Assembly: GCA_937136395.1 (NCBI GenBank)
Contig: CAKZOI010000072.1
Coordinates: forward strand, 1-64,000
Source of the DNA: an uncultured Opitutia bacterium
GTDB taxonomy: Bacteria; Verrucomicrobiota; Verrucomicrobiia; Opitutales; Coraliomargaritaceae
DNA length: 64,000 bases
Direction of reading: 5' to 3'
In this document: piece after piece, positions 39,368 to 49,220 of the stretch
How positions within the stretch are numbered: position 1 is the first letter of the stretch
Layout of the letters: every line of letters begins with the position of its first letter
The notes under the pieces: generated by a model
The model's input: only the letters and a program-made list of their open reading frames with translations
Database searches by the model: none
Told to the model about the DNA's origin: nothing
Made by a program: the position numbers and the translations under genes

Positions 39368-41575
39368 TTAACCTTGATAACGGAAACAGCTCATCGATTG
39401 TGGTGGCAATTGCAGCTTGATCGAATAAGGGCGACCGTCCCACTCGATTTCCTCAGCTTGAACACCGCCGTTATTACCGTAACCAAGGCCACCGTAGTCT
39501 TTAGCATCTGTATTGAGAATCTCCTTCCAGAAGCCTGGATATGGAACGCCCACGCGAAACTCATCACGAAGCACTGGCGTGAAATTACCCACTGCGGCAA
39601 GCGTATCGGCCTGCGCCTCACCTTTTCGTAGGAACGTTAATATACTGTTATCCGCGTCCGTGCAGTTGATCCACTCGAAGCAGCTAGGGTCATTATCACC
39701 GGCGGCGAAGCCTGGGACTTCTTGATAAATACGATTTAGATCACGAATCACGCGCTGAATACCCTCGTGATCGGTATACTGAAGTAAGTGCCAATCAAGG
39801 CTGCCGTTGCATTTCCACTCTGAAGATTGGCCAAAATCACAGCCCATAAAGAGCGTCTTTTTACCCGGCCACATCCACATTAATGCGTAAAGAAGGCGCA
39901 ACTGATGCGCTTTATTGGAAATGGGCTCACCGGGCATCTTCATCAACATGGATTGCTTGCCATGAACGACTTCGTCGTGGGAGAAGACTTGAGTGAAATT
40001 CTCAGAATATTGATAAAGCATACCAAAAGAGAGCTGATGGTGCTCATACTTACGGTAGACAGGGTCTTTCTGGAAATACTCCAAGGTATCGTGCATCCAG
40101 CCCATATTCCACTTCATATCAAAACCGAGGCCTCCTTCGGCTGTCGGCTTGCTGACGCCTGGAAATGCCGTCGACTCTTCAGCAATCATCAAAGTGCCTG
40201 GGTAGTATTTATGCACCAAATCGTTGGTCTGCTTTAAAAACTCGATCGCTTCGAGATTCTCACGGCCACCATATTGATTTGGGATCCACTGCCCCTCTTC
40301 TCGAGAATAATCAAGGTAGAGCATCGATGCAACGGCGTCCACACGAAGGCCGTCGATATGATATCGTTCGCACCATGCTAAAGCGCTCGCGATCAGGAAG
40401 CCCCGCACTTCACTACGTCCGTAGTTAAAGATAAGTGTCCCCCAATCTTGGTGGAAGCCTTGGCGAGGATCGGCATGTTCGTAGAGCGCAGTGCCATCAA
40501 ACTGGGCTAAGGCAAAGCTGTCTGTCGGGAAGTGCGCCGGCACCCAATCCATAATCACACCAATACCATTTTGGTGAAGGGTATCGACTAGGAACATAAA
40601 ATCCTCAGGCGTGCCAAAACGAAAGGTCGGAGCGAAAAATCCCGTAACTTGATAGCCCCAAGATCCATCAAAAGGGTGTTCAGACAATGGCAAGAACTCC
40701 ACATGTGTGTAGCGCATGTCTTTTAAATACTCAACGAGTTCGACGGCTAGCTCGCGATAGCTAAGGGGGCGCGCAGCATCTTCGACCACAGCTTTCCACG
40801 AACCGAGGTGCATCTCATAGATCGAAATCGGCGCATGATTCCAGTCCGTGCTTTCACGTGTCTGAATCCACTCGGCGTCATTCCATTGATAATCGTCGAC
40901 CTTGCAAACAATCGACGCGTTATATGGTGGGGCTTCAAAGCGTGTGCCGTAAGGGTCGGTTTTTAAGTTGGGATAGCCATGGCGCGTGCCGATCTCATAC
41001 TTATATTTCGCACCCGCTTCTAATCCTGGGATAAAAAGCTCCCAAACACCTGAAGCACCGAGGCTGCGCATCGGATGGTATCGACCATCCCAATGATTAA
41101 AATCGCCAACCACTGAGACGCGCTCTGCATTGGGTGCCCATACTGCGAACGACACTCCAGGCACTCCGTCCACCTCACGAACCTGCGACCCCATCTTGTT
41201 GTGCACCTGATGGTCGGTTCCTTCGCTGAAGAGATATACATCATCGTCAGACAGCGTCGGCAAAAAGCTGTAAGGATCGTAAAATTGGCGAATTTCACCA
41301 TTAAAGCGCTCGATGCGCAAACGGTAGCCAAAAACTTGTTTGCGATCCTCGATCAAACATTCGAAAAAACCATCGTCACTAAGCCGTTCCAGCGGATAAC
41401 GCTTCGTGGAGTCGTTTATATCGACCAGTTCACAGGTTTTGGCGTCGTCGAGAAAAGCGCGAGCCACAATACCAGACGTTTTGCCTTTTTTGTAAGGGTG
41501 CATCCCTAGCACAGCATGTGGCTGGCTGCACTTGACGCTGGTTACTTTAACGAAATCAGTTTTTGTTACTATCAC
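39368..41575 (-). CDS. glgB: 1,4-alpha-glucan branching enzyme
   Basis: About 735 residues from a GTG at 41575. The frame extends to 41890, but that would overlap lptD and does not look like GlgB. An ATG at 41503 (MHPYKKGK) would cut off the conserved PHAVLGMHP start, so the GTG is preferred. It has an N-terminal CBM48 region, then a GH13 barrel: FDGSWGYQVTGFFAPT, DWVPAHFP, GLRVDAVASMLYLDYSR (nucleophile Asp), IAEESTAFP (acid/base Glu) and FSHDEVVHGK (transition-state Asp). It makes alpha-1,6 branches in glycogen. No other glg genes are in the window. Single-gene unit with its own terminator. Confidence 0.95.
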   Translation of the reverse strand: MIVTKTDFVKVTSVKCSQPHAVLGMHPYKKGKTSGIVARAFLDDAKTCELVDINDSTKRYPLERLSDDGFFECLIEDRKQVFGYRLRIERFNGEIRQFYDPYSFLPTLSDDDVYLFSEGTDHQVHNKMGSQVREVDGVPGVSFAVWAPNAERVSVVGDFNHWDGRYHPMRSLGASGVWELFIPGLEAGAKYKYEIGTRHGYPNLKTDPYGTRFEAPPYNASIVCKVDDYQWNDAEWIQTRESTDWNHAPISIYEMHLGSWKAVVEDAARPLSYRELAVELVEYLKDMRYTHVEFLPLSEHPFDGSWGYQVTGFFAPTFRFGTPEDFMFLVDTLHQNGIGVIMDWVPAHFPTDSFALAQFDGTALYEHADPRQGFHQDWGTLIFNYGRSEVRGFLIASALAWCERYHIDGLRVDAVASMLYLDYSREEGQWIPNQYGGRENLEAIEFLKQTNDLVHKYYPGTLMIAEESTAFPGVSKPTAEGGLGFDMKWNMGWMHDTLEYFQKDPVYRKYEHHQLSFGMLYQYSENFTQVFSHDEVVHGKQSMLMKMPGEPISNKAHQLRLLYALMWMWPGKKTLFMGCDFGQSSEWKCNGSLDWHLLQYTDHEGIQRVIRDLNRIYQEVPGFAAGDNDPSCFEWINCTDADNSILTFLRKGEAQADTLAAVGNFTPVLRDEFRVGVPYPGFWKEILNTDAKDYGGLGYGNNGGVQAEEIEWDGRPYSIKLQLPPQSMSCFRYQG

Positions 41576-41702
41576 GGAGATCAACAAAATCGAAACTATT
41601 TCGTCTGGCAAGGATCGATGCGTCAGATTAGAATGACTTGATCCTGCAAAGCACTGCGAAAAAGACTTGTCCACCCTATCGGCAATGCCATAGTCCCGAC
41701 CC

Positions 41703-43841
41703 GTGCCTAGATTAGCTCGGATTCTCTCTTTCTCTTTATATGCGACCCTTTCGTCGCAACTTTTTGCTGCCTTACCAGAACTGAGCTCTATCGAGCCTTT
41801 GGAGTTTGATGAGGGTGCACAACGCTTAGTCGCTCGGGGAGATGCTCGCTTAGATGTCGAGAATACCCGTATGCGCGCTGATAGTATCACTTACTATCAG
41901 GAGCTCGGCCTTGCCGATGCGCTCGGAAATGTCGCGGTTTCACGCGATGGGGCCCGCCTACTCGCAGACCGTATGAGTTTTGACGTCGAGAATAGTGTGT
42001 TTTCGATGGATATTCTACGCACAGGGCAATGGCCATATTACATCTCTGGCGTCAATGCAGGTGGCACAACAGACCAAATGGAAATCAATGGGGCGACCGT
42101 TTACTATGGTAACCCAAGCCCATTAGGCCTAAATGTAACTTCCGAGAAGGTCGAATACATCGATGACGGAGAAAAGCGTGTCAAAATGCACGGAGCCACG
42201 CTTCGCGTAGGCAATGTGCCCTTTTTCTATCTCCCTACCTATACCTACTACGTGGGGACCTCGCCTTACTATCTCGATGTGAATGGTGGCGTTGATAACG
42301 AACTTGGCGCTTATATACAAACAACCACGCTGTTTCCCGTGAATTCATGGCTACGCCTAGGTGCCAATCTAGATATTTATTCAGCAAGAGGTGTTTTGGC
42401 CGGCCCGACCGCACAATATGTATACCACTCTGAAAAGCAACGTGTCGTCGGCTCGATTAGCACAGCTGCTATCAGCGACTCTGGCACGAGAGATGAGGAC
42501 ATTCTTGGCAATCCAATCGCATCTAACCGTGGTTTCGCTGAATGGCGCCATAAGCACCATATTGGCGAACGTTTCACGGCGACGGCACAGCTCTCCTATT
42601 GGTCTGACTCGGAAGTGACTCGCGATTTCCGCGATGACTATTTTAGCGACAACCAAAATCCAGACACCTTCATCGAAGGTGTTTACGCAGGGGATAATTA
42701 TCTAGTATCTGCGTTTGGGCGCTTTCGACCAAATGAATTTCAAATTATTCAAGAACGATTACCAGAGGTCCGTGCCGATCTGCTGCCAGTTCCTATTTTC
42801 AATACAGGCATCTACCATCGTGCATCAGCGAGCTATGCAATGCTTCGCGAAGACTACAGTGACTTCTTCCCCCTCCTTGAGGATGAGACAGAAGCTGATC
42901 GCTTCGATCTAACTTATCGTATTGAGCGCCCGTTTCTAGTGACCGATTGGTTGACCTTCACCCCACTTGCTGGTGCTCGCTTCACACAATACGACAACCA
43001 GTCTATAGACACGAATTTCTCTGCGGGTGCAGCTCTTGTAGAAGATTCGTATAGCCGCGACCTCTATGAGCTCGGCTTCGACCTTGAGGCACGTATCTAC
43101 GCAAACTATCCAACGTTAAACAAGACTTGGGATATTGATGGGCTACGCCATCTGGTGCGACCAGTCATACGCTACCGCTACTACTCAGACCCAGATAGTA
43201 TCAATGAAATCGCCGCCATCGATCGCCAAGCATTCGATTTAGATCGCCCACTGCTAGATTTAAGCGACTTGCGTAATATTGATAGTTTGGCTGAAACCCA
43301 TCTAGTCCGCTTAGGCGTTGAAAACTTATATCAAACGCGGGCCGCTGGCTATGGCTCACGCACACTCGCGGCTCTGAATTTCTACCAAGATATTCTTTTC
43401 GAACAAAACACACGCTACGATGGCGATGAACAAGACACTTTTAACGCGACTTGGGTCGAGCTGATCATCCAACCCGCACCTTGGCTAAAATTTGACCTAG
43501 CAAGTCGCTTTCAGACGGAAAGCTTGACCCTCGAAGAACTGCGCACGCGCACCAGCATTTTAAGTGGAGAGATCTGGCAGATCGGTTTATCCACGGATTT
43601 GCTAAACAACCAAATCGATCAATACCGCCTAGACTTCACCTACCGCTTAAACGAGCGCTATGCATTCTTAATGGACACACGCTTCGATGCCGAGACGGGC
43701 GACTTCACACGCTTCTCAGTTGGCATTCGTTCTCGAATTGGCAGCACATGGGAAGTGCTCTACGCACTTACTTTCCGCGAGGATGCACACCGAGAAAGTG
43801 ACCTTGAGTTTAACATCAGTCTGAAGCTCGCACAGCCATAA
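41703..43841 (+). CDS. lptD: LPS-assembly outer-membrane protein LptD/OstA-like
   Basis: 712 residues from a GTG start, with a signal peptide (RILSFSLYATLSSQLFAAL). An OstA-type N-terminal domain follows (about 30-150; RLVARGDARLDVENTRMRAD, LADALGNVAVSRDGARLLAD). The remainder is a long beta-barrel region with alternating aromatic strands (HGATLRVGNVPFFYLPTYTY is the conserved LptD stretch), ending in FNISLKLAQP. LptD inserts LPS into the outer leaflet, so the cell should have an outer membrane with LPS-like lipid. It is shorter than E. coli LptD (784 aa). An msbA-like gene lies 3 kb downstream. scpA follows after 4 bp. Confidence 0.9.
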   Translation: MPRLARILSFSLYATLSSQLFAALPELSSIEPLEFDEGAQRLVARGDARLDVENTRMRADSITYYQELGLADALGNVAVSRDGARLLADRMSFDVENSVFSMDILRTGQWPYYISGVNAGGTTDQMEINGATVYYGNPSPLGLNVTSEKVEYIDDGEKRVKMHGATLRVGNVPFFYLPTYTYYVGTSPYYLDVNGGVDNELGAYIQTTTLFPVNSWLRLGANLDIYSARGVLAGPTAQYVYHSEKQRVVGSISTAAISDSGTRDEDILGNPIASNRGFAEWRHKHHIGERFTATAQLSYWSDSEVTRDFRDDYFSDNQNPDTFIEGVYAGDNYLVSAFGRFRPNEFQIIQERLPEVRADLLPVPIFNTGIYHRASASYAMLREDYSDFFPLLEDETEADRFDLTYRIERPFLVTDWLTFTPLAGARFTQYDNQSIDTNFSAGAALVEDSYSRDLYELGFDLEARIYANYPTLNKTWDIDGLRHLVRPVIRYRYYSDPDSINEIAAIDRQAFDLDRPLLDLSDLRNIDSLAETHLVRLGVENLYQTRAAGYGSRTLAALNFYQDILFEQNTRYDGDEQDTFNATWVELIIQPAPWLKFDLASRFQTESLTLEELRTRTSILSGEIWQIGLSTDLLNNQIDQYRLDFTYRLNERYAFLMDTRFDAETGDFTRFSVGIRSRIGSTWEVLYALTFREDAHRESDLEFNISLKLAQP

Positions 43842-43845
43842 TCAG

Positions 43846-44592
43846 ATGGAAGAAGCACTTGTTCCGAACAACGACTACGCGATTCGCCTTCCAGCATTTG
43901 AAGGCCCTCTGGACTTGTTGCTTTATTTAATACGACGCAGCGAAGTCGACATTTATGACATTCCAATTGAGCATGTCACGAAGCAATACATAGAGATCTT
44001 AGGCTCCATGGATAAGCTCGACCTCGAAATCGCAGGTGAGTTTTTTGTCATGGCCGCGACCTTGATGTATATCAAAAGCCGTATGTTGTTGCCCAAAAAA
44101 GATCAGGGTGCCAACGAAGATGTCGAAGATCCAGACATCGACCCTCGCTGGGAATTGGTGCAGCAACTCCTTGAATATCGAAAATTCAAGGAAGCCGCCG
44201 AGGATATCCAAAAACTGATCCTCAGCAGCAACGACTTAATCGCGCGAATTGGCCCCAAAGAAGCGCTTGAAGCGGTCGAACGCCCCCTCAAGCAAGTTGA
44301 GCGCATCGAGCTGTGGAATACCTTCAACCAAGTGCTGCGCCGTCTCGCTGAACGTATCACTGAAGGTGAAATCAATGCTGAGCAAGTTACGGTCTCCGAC
44401 CGTATGGAATACGTGCTATTACGGCTTAAGCACGAGAAAAAGTTCCTGTTCTCTGATTTATTTGAAACCAGCACCACAATTACCACGATTGTAGCGACCT
44501 TCCTTGCCGTTCTAGAGTTAACACGTCAAAATATGATTCTTATCCAACAAGACAGTGCCTTCACAGACATTCGTTGCACACGTCCAGAGTAA
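43846..44592 (+). CDS. scpA: Segregation and condensation protein ScpA
   Basis: A 248-residue kleisin. The N-terminal SMC-binding region is typical (IRLPAFEGPLDLLLYLIRRSEVDIYDIPI). The helical middle includes FFVMAATLMYIKSRMLLPKK, and the C-terminal winged helix reads LFSDLFETSTTITTIVATFLAVLELTRQNMI. ScpA bridges SMC heads with ScpB to compact and segregate chromosomes. scpB is not in the window. It starts 4 bp after lptD, so both are probably on one transcript. Confidence 0.96.
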   Translation: MEEALVPNNDYAIRLPAFEGPLDLLLYLIRRSEVDIYDIPIEHVTKQYIEILGSMDKLDLEIAGEFFVMAATLMYIKSRMLLPKKDQGANEDVEDPDIDPRWELVQQLLEYRKFKEAAEDIQKLILSSNDLIARIGPKEALEAVERPLKQVERIELWNTFNQVLRRLAERITEGEINAEQVTVSDRMEYVLLRLKHEKKFLFSDLFETSTTITTIVATFLAVLELTRQNMILIQQDSAFTDIRCTRPE

Positions 44593-44598
44593 GTCACC

Positions 44599-44841
44599 AT
44601 GCAATCACCATCAAAAGAAAACGGACATCTACTGGGACTTGGCCTAGACAATCAAGATGGGCACAAACGGATCACACAAGCCGAGCGTTTCACCGTTGTA
44701 GGTGGCTCCGATGAAACACACGGGCGTATGACAGAAACCTTAGTCAAGACCTACGAAACACTCGATCGCCGAGGAAAATCCATCGAAACCGTCGAAAAAT
44801 CAGAACTCCGAGATATCATCAAAGAAAACACCCCAAGCTAA
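44599..44841 (+). CDS. Hypothetical protein, 80 aa
   Basis: A small hydrophilic protein without signal or membrane helix, containing GLGLDNQDGHKRITQAERFTVVGGSDETHGRMTETL and a helical, charged C-terminus (ETVEKSELRDIIKENTPS). It starts 6 bp after scpA and fits the operon, which supports it being real. I do not recognise a family; similar short proteins of this layout may be lineage-specific. Confidence 0.7.
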   Translation: MQSPSKENGHLLGLGLDNQDGHKRITQAERFTVVGGSDETHGRMTETLVKTYETLDRRGKSIETVEKSELRDIIKENTPS

Positions 44842-44885
44842 TAGGCTAACTTGACAGTTCTCCGCAGCCACTTATTCATACCATC

Positions 44886-45221
44886 ATGAGCGACACCCCA
44901 AAAGACACTCCTACACCTGAAGCGACTAGCGCTCCTCAGGCATCAGCTACACCTGCGGCACCAGCAACGCCTGCTGCACCTGCCACACCATCGGCTCCTG
45001 CGGCACCCGCAAGACCTGCTGCAGCGGCACCCGCATCTCCTGCAAGGCCTACTGCCAAACCCGCAGCCTCGACACCAAGCTTTGAACAAATGGCTGGCTC
45101 TGACGACGGCGCCAGCGGCAGCCCAAGCGTCGCTGGTGTTGCCATTGATGCAATTGCCGCAGCCGTGGCTATCGCATTTACCACACTTCTACTCATTGAA
45201 GTGCTCCCTTTCCTCTCCTAA
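44886..45221 (+). CDS. Ala/Pro-rich protein with a C-terminal membrane helix
   Basis: 111 residues. An N-terminal 65-residue region is almost only Ala, Pro, Thr and Ser in APATPAAP-like units. A short polar stretch (FEQMAGSDDGASGSPS) leads to one C-terminal membrane helix (IDAIAAAVAIAFTTLLLIEV). This tail-anchored topology with a disordered cytoplasmic arm is unusual. No Shine-Dalgarno stands out. Low complexity makes homology inference unreliable, but the clean hydrophobic end and its place between scpA and trxA support expression. Confidence 0.65.
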   Translation: MSDTPKDTPTPEATSAPQASATPAAPATPAAPATPSAPAAPARPAAAAPASPARPTAKPAASTPSFEQMAGSDDGASGSPSVAGVAIDAIAAAVAIAFTTLLLIEVLPFLS

Positions 45222-45242
45222 ACTAGAAACATATCCAGTATC

Positions 45243-45560
45243 ATGTCTGACAAGATCACAGAACTCGACAGCAGTAACTTCGAAGCCGCTACAAACGCAG
45301 GTAGCACCCCAGTTGTAGTGGACTTTTGGGCCCCTTGGTGCGGCCCTTGTAAAGCGATTGCTCCGATCCTAGAAGAACTCGTCGACGAACTCGGAGATAC
45401 TGTAAAAATCTGCAAAGTAAATGTAGATAACAACAGTGAAATCGCTGGTAAATACTCCATACGTGCGATTCCAACCATCCTTATTTTCAAGGACGGCGCA
45501 GTCTCCGAAACTATCGTTGGACTGACATCGAAAGATGATTTGAAGGCAAAAATTTCTTAA
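45243..45560 (+). CDS. trxA: Thioredoxin
   Basis: A 105-residue thioredoxin fold with the active site VDFWAPWCGPCKAIAPIL (Cys pair near residues 34-37), the cis-Pro segment IRAIPTILIFKDG and the C-terminal helix. Cytoplasmic, no signal peptide. It reduces protein disulfides with electrons from thioredoxin reductase. A strong terminator lies 25 bp downstream, so it ends the upstream transcription unit. Confidence 0.97.
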   Translation: MSDKITELDSSNFEAATNAGSTPVVVDFWAPWCGPCKAIAPILEELVDELGDTVKICKVNVDNNSEIAGKYSIRAIPTILIFKDGAVSETIVGLTSKDDLKAKIS

Positions 45561-45585
45561 TTAAAGCCAAACTCAATTTCATGAC

Positions 45586-45611
45586 AAAGCACTCACACTC
45601 GTGAGTGCTTT
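45586..45611 (+). terminator. Terminator of trxA
   Basis: An 11-bp perfect stem AAAGCACTCAC / GTGAGTGCTTT around ACTC, running into a T-run on the plus strand up to about 45616. Confidence 0.95.
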
Positions 45612-45676
45612 TTTTGTCGATGCATTACTCGAAAGCAGGCTAGACACTGACCAAAAAGCAGGAAAACATATCACTT

Positions 45677-46837
45677 ATGAGTGAATCAAAAATCACGGTC
45701 CCACTACTGGATTTAAAACCACAATATGCGGCACTCGCGGAAGAGCTCGATCAAGCGGTATTGTCGGTTGCCCGTTCGCAGTATTTCATACTCGGCCCAG
45801 AAGTGGAATGCTTCGAAGCAGGTGTCGCGAATTACTGCGATGTCGACCACGGGGTTGGCGTCTCCTCAGGCACTGACGCCTTAATCGTGGCGCTGATGGC
45901 GCTTGGTATCGGCCCTGGCGATGAAGTCATTACCACGCCCTACACCTTTTTCGGCACGATCGGTTCGATCGTGCGTGTTGGTGCCACCCCCGTGCTCGTT
46001 GATATTGAGCCAGACACCTTTAATATCGATGCATCGAAAATCGAAACCGTGATTACCGATAAGACACGTGCCATCATCCCGGTGCATTTATTTGGACAGA
46101 TGGCTGATATGCGTGCAATCAAAGATATCGCCCGCGAGCACGACATCCTCATTATCGAAGATGCCGCACAAGCGATTGGTGCCAAACAAAACGGTCGCCC
46201 CGCTTGTTCATTTGGACACATGGGCTGCCTGTCTTTCTTTCCGACAAAAAACCTCGGCGGTTTTGGCGATGGTGGCATGGTGGTCACTGATGACGCAGAC
46301 TATGCAAATATCATCAAGCAACTCCGCAATCACGGAATGGAGCCAAAGTATTACCACTCGCGCGTAGGCGGCAACTTTCGCCTAGATGCGCTGCAAGCAG
46401 CTGTATTAAACGTCAAACTACCCCACCTAAATAATTGGCATGAGCAACGCCGCGAAAATGCAGCACTCTACCGTAAACTGTTTACAGCAGCTGGAATTAC
46501 ACGCACTGCTGACGAATTAGACACAAGCCTCAATGGAGGCATCGTGGTCCCTCTCGAAAAAGACGGCAACTATCACATTTACAACCAATTCGTCATTTAC
46601 AGTGAACATCGCGATGCGCTCATGGCACAAATGAAAGCTAATGATATCGGCTGTGAAATCTATTACCCTCTCTCGCTTCACGAACAGGAATGCTTCCGTT
46701 TACTCGGTTATAAAAGAGGTGACTTCCCAAATTCTGAACGAGCTGCGTCGATGAGCCTAGCGCTACCTATCTTCCCTGATTTGAGCGATGAAATGATCGA
46801 ACGTGTCGTCGAAGTCATTGCTGCTTTCAAGGCATAA
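45677..46837 (+). CDS. DegT/DnrJ/EryC1/StrS-family PLP sugar aminotransferase
   Basis: 386 residues with the family pattern: [12 protein letters not shown] at the start, [27 protein letters not shown] (about 55-81), [20 protein letters not shown] and the PLP-lysine loop [34 protein letters not shown] also matches. These enzymes transaminate nucleotide-linked keto-sugars for surface polysaccharide. WlbE/WecE-like function is plausible but the sugar is unknown. The MsbA-like exporter follows after 22 bp, which fits an envelope glycolipid role. Confidence 0.93.
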   Translation: MSESKITVPLLDLKPQYAALAEELDQAVLSVARSQYFILGPEVECFEAGVANYCDVDHGVGVSSGTDALIVALMALGIGPGDEVITTPYTFFGTIGSIVRVGATPVLVDIEPDTFNIDASKIETVITDKTRAIIPVHLFGQMADMRAIKDIAREHDILIIEDAAQAIGAKQNGRPACSFGHMGCLSFFPTKNLGGFGDGGMVVTDDADYANIIKQLRNHGMEPKYYHSRVGGNFRLDALQAAVLNVKLPHLNNWHEQRRENAALYRKLFTAAGITRTADELDTSLNGGIVVPLEKDGNYHIYNQFVIYSEHRDALMAQMKANDIGCEIYYPLSLHEQECFRLLGYKRGDFPNSERAASMSLALPIFPDLSDEMIERVVEVIAAFKA

Positions 46838-46859
46838 TGCCCCTTGCATACTTAATATC

Positions 46860-48620
46860 ATGTTTTTAAAGCGCTTCGGCATCTATTTCAAATATCTCTA
46901 CCCTGTTCGCTACCAATTTGCGATCGGGTTGCTCGCTGGCCTAATCTACGCGGCATCTTCTGGATTTGGCCTACCTTTAGTCATCAAATACCTTGTTCCA
47001 TTGATGACTGCAGATGACAAACCTACCGGATGGGCACTAGCCGCAATTCTTTTTTCCATCCCAGGAGTTTTCTTCCTACGAGCAATGGGGAATTTCGTGA
47101 ATGCCTACTTTATCGCTTACACCGGCATGCACGTCCTCGAACAGCTTCGTTTGATGGTATTTGAGCGCATCCAAGCACTTCCGATCGCGTTCTTCCATAA
47201 GAATAAAGTAGGCGACCTGATGAGCCGTGTCCTGGGTGACACTGGTCAACTGCAATCCGCGATCGTGAAAGTCGTCGACAGTCTGATCAAAGAACCAGCC
47301 ACTTTAATCGCCGCAACCTGTTATCTCGTTTATCTATCCACAATTGAACAAGATATCTCTTTTATACTTATCGCTCTCGCTTCAGTGCCTGCCTGCGTAC
47401 TTCCGATTAAAGCCGTAGGTAAAATCATTCTCAGAAAAGCTGGCAAAGCACAAAAGCAAGCTGGAGAGCTCAATCATGTCTTAAACGAAAACCTCTCCGC
47501 TATTCGAGAAATACGGGCATACAACTTGGAAGAACGCGAAGCCGCACGCTTTAGCACTGCTTGTCGCGATTTACTCGAAAAATCTCTGAAAGTCGTTAAA
47601 TACGACAAAGTCCTCACTCCCATAATCGAGTTAGTGACCTCCATCGCCATTGTATTTGCACTTTATCTAGCAGTGAAGAAGGACATTGATGAAGGTGCCC
47701 TCGCCTCCATTCTAGCAGCGCTGTACATGTGCTATCAACCCGTCAAAAAGCTCGGCGGCGTGTCCAACACCATTCGCAATGCAGAGGCATCTTTAGATCG
47801 CCTCGAACATATTCTACACACAGAAGACTCGGTTCCAGATGCAGCAAACCCAGCGCCTTTCGATAACATCAAGGGCAACATAGCTTTCGATCAGGTCTCG
47901 TTCCGTTATAACGACGAAGAAGGGCCAGTTCTCAATGGAGTATCTGTAGATATCGCAGCTGGGCAAGCGATTGCACTAGTTGGTCCAAGTGGTGCGGGCA
48001 AAACCACTTTTGTTAACTTGGTGCCTCGTTTCTACGACGCCGTAGAAGGTAACATATACATTGATGGTATAAATGTGCGCGATATCGCTAAGGCAGACCT
48101 ACGAGCGCACATGGCCTTGGTGTCTCAAGAAGCGCTTCTATTCAGCGACAGTATCGCCAACAACATCCGTATTGGTAAGGCAGATGCGACACTTGAAGAA
48201 GTGAAACAAGCCGCAAAATTGGCCAATGCTCACGAGTTTATCGAAGCGCTCGACCACGGTTACGATACAGAAGTCGGCGAGCGTGGCTCTCGACTCTCTG
48301 GTGGACAACGACAACGCATTTCGATCGCACGTGCATTTTTAAAAAATGCGCCCATAATCATTTTGGACGAACCCACCTCCGCACTCGATGCGGAAAGTGA
48401 GCACAATATTCAAGCCGCTCTTGAAGAACTCTCCAAAGGGCGAACTGTATTAATCATTGCACACCGTTTCAGCACAATTCAACACGCGGACTCTATCTTT
48501 GTCTTCGATAATGGTCAGGTCATCGCCAAGGGACACCACAAGGAACTCTATCCAACAAACGAGCTCTACCGGAGTCTCTATGACAAACAAGCAAAGACTG
48601 TTCACGAAACCGAAAGTTAA
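46860..48620 (+). CDS. MsbA-like lipid ABC exporter (fused permease-ATPase)
   Basis: 586 residues from the ATG at 46860. The frame opens at 46803, inside the previous gene, but the extra residues are not membrane-like. Six membrane helices (about 10-310) precede an ABC domain: Walker [16 protein letters not shown]-loop LVSQEALLF, signature [16 protein letters not shown], Walker [14 protein letters not shown]-loop IAHRFSTI. The helices and length match MsbA, the lipid A-core flippase. With lptD 3 kb upstream this supports an LPS export role, though other half-size exporters look alike. Confidence 0.88.
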   Translation: MFLKRFGIYFKYLYPVRYQFAIGLLAGLIYAASSGFGLPLVIKYLVPLMTADDKPTGWALAAILFSIPGVFFLRAMGNFVNAYFIAYTGMHVLEQLRLMVFERIQALPIAFFHKNKVGDLMSRVLGDTGQLQSAIVKVVDSLIKEPATLIAATCYLVYLSTIEQDISFILIALASVPACVLPIKAVGKIILRKAGKAQKQAGELNHVLNENLSAIREIRAYNLEEREAARFSTACRDLLEKSLKVVKYDKVLTPIIELVTSIAIVFALYLAVKKDIDEGALASILAALYMCYQPVKKLGGVSNTIRNAEASLDRLEHILHTEDSVPDAANPAPFDNIKGNIAFDQVSFRYNDEEGPVLNGVSVDIAAGQAIALVGPSGAGKTTFVNLVPRFYDAVEGNIYIDGINVRDIAKADLRAHMALVSQEALLFSDSIANNIRIGKADATLEEVKQAAKLANAHEFIEALDHGYDTEVGERGSRLSGGQRQRISIARAFLKNAPIIILDEPTSALDAESEHNIQAALEELSKGRTVLIIAHRFSTIQHADSIFVFDNGQVIAKGHHKELYPTNELYRSLYDKQAKTVHETES

Positions 48621-48641
48621 CCACCTGCAACCACAACACAC

Positions 48642-48776
48642 ATGCTAAAAATGAAGAAATCCATCGCACTACTGCTCGCCAGTGTACTACTCATCGCCAT
48701 GTTCACAGGATGCACATCTACTCGCTCAGAAAATGGCGTGTCAATCGAGCAAAAGCGAAGCTACAAATTCTGGTAA
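48642..48776 (+). CDS. Small lipoprotein, 44 aa
   Basis: A short ORF in the gap between the exporter gene and the DUF983 gene, reading a Lys-rich start, a hydrophobic helix (IALLLASVLLIAMFTGC) and a lipobox with Cys at residue 24. A 20-residue mature tail ends RSYKFW. The ATG at 48651 (MKKS) is an equally good start. The lipobox and lysine signal are clear, so it is probably a real outer- or inner-membrane lipoprotein. Function unknown. Confidence 0.7.
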   Translation: MLKMKKSIALLLASVLLIAMFTGCTSTRSENGVSIEQKRSYKFW

Positions 48777-48800
48777 ACTGAAATCCAAAATCTCGAATCA

Positions 48801-49187
48801 ATGAAAATCACACGCGGCGAGATCATCGCACGCAGCCTGACCGGTCGCTGCCCAAATTGCGGCGAGTTCGGCATGTTCCAAAACTGGTTCCGCTTGAATA
48901 AGCGTTGCTCTAGTTGCGACATGCAGTTGGAAAAGGAAGAATCTGGCTTCTACTTTGGCACAACTTCTATCGGTTATGTGCTCGCCATCATTTTTGTAAT
49001 TATTCCAGTCTGTATCCTAGTCGTGATGGATAAGCTCAGTATGTGGACTGGCGTAACGATTGGTATTACTGGTTCGATTATACTCTGCGTGCTGCTTTAC
49101 CCGTTCATGCTTTGTTGGGTGATCATGACTTACTTTGCGGTCTGTGTGCAGGAACTACCGCAAAATGCCGAGGATACTCAATCGTAG
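48801..49187 (+). CDS. DUF983 membrane protein with zinc-ribbon
   Basis: 128 residues: two CxxC motifs (GRCPNCGEFGMF, KRCSSCDMQL) form a zinc-ribbon at residues about 14-42, followed by FYFGTTSIGYVLA and two membrane helices. This matches the DUF983 family of small inner-membrane proteins. The function is not established. It is co-directional with the lipoprotein (24-bp gap) and the next gene (33-bp gap). Confidence 0.85.
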   Translation: MKITRGEIIARSLTGRCPNCGEFGMFQNWFRLNKRCSSCDMQLEKEESGFYFGTTSIGYVLAIIFVIIPVCILVVMDKLSMWTGVTIGITGSIILCVLLYPFMLCWVIMTYFAVCVQELPQNAEDTQS

Positions 49188-49220
49188 TGCTAGGTTTCAC
49201 CTCGACTCACACTACTTAAA

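Noticed and set aside
41576-41890. N-terminal extension of glgB to the first in-frame start
   Set aside because: The extra residues overlap lptD, do not resemble branching enzymes, and would make the protein about 105 residues too long.
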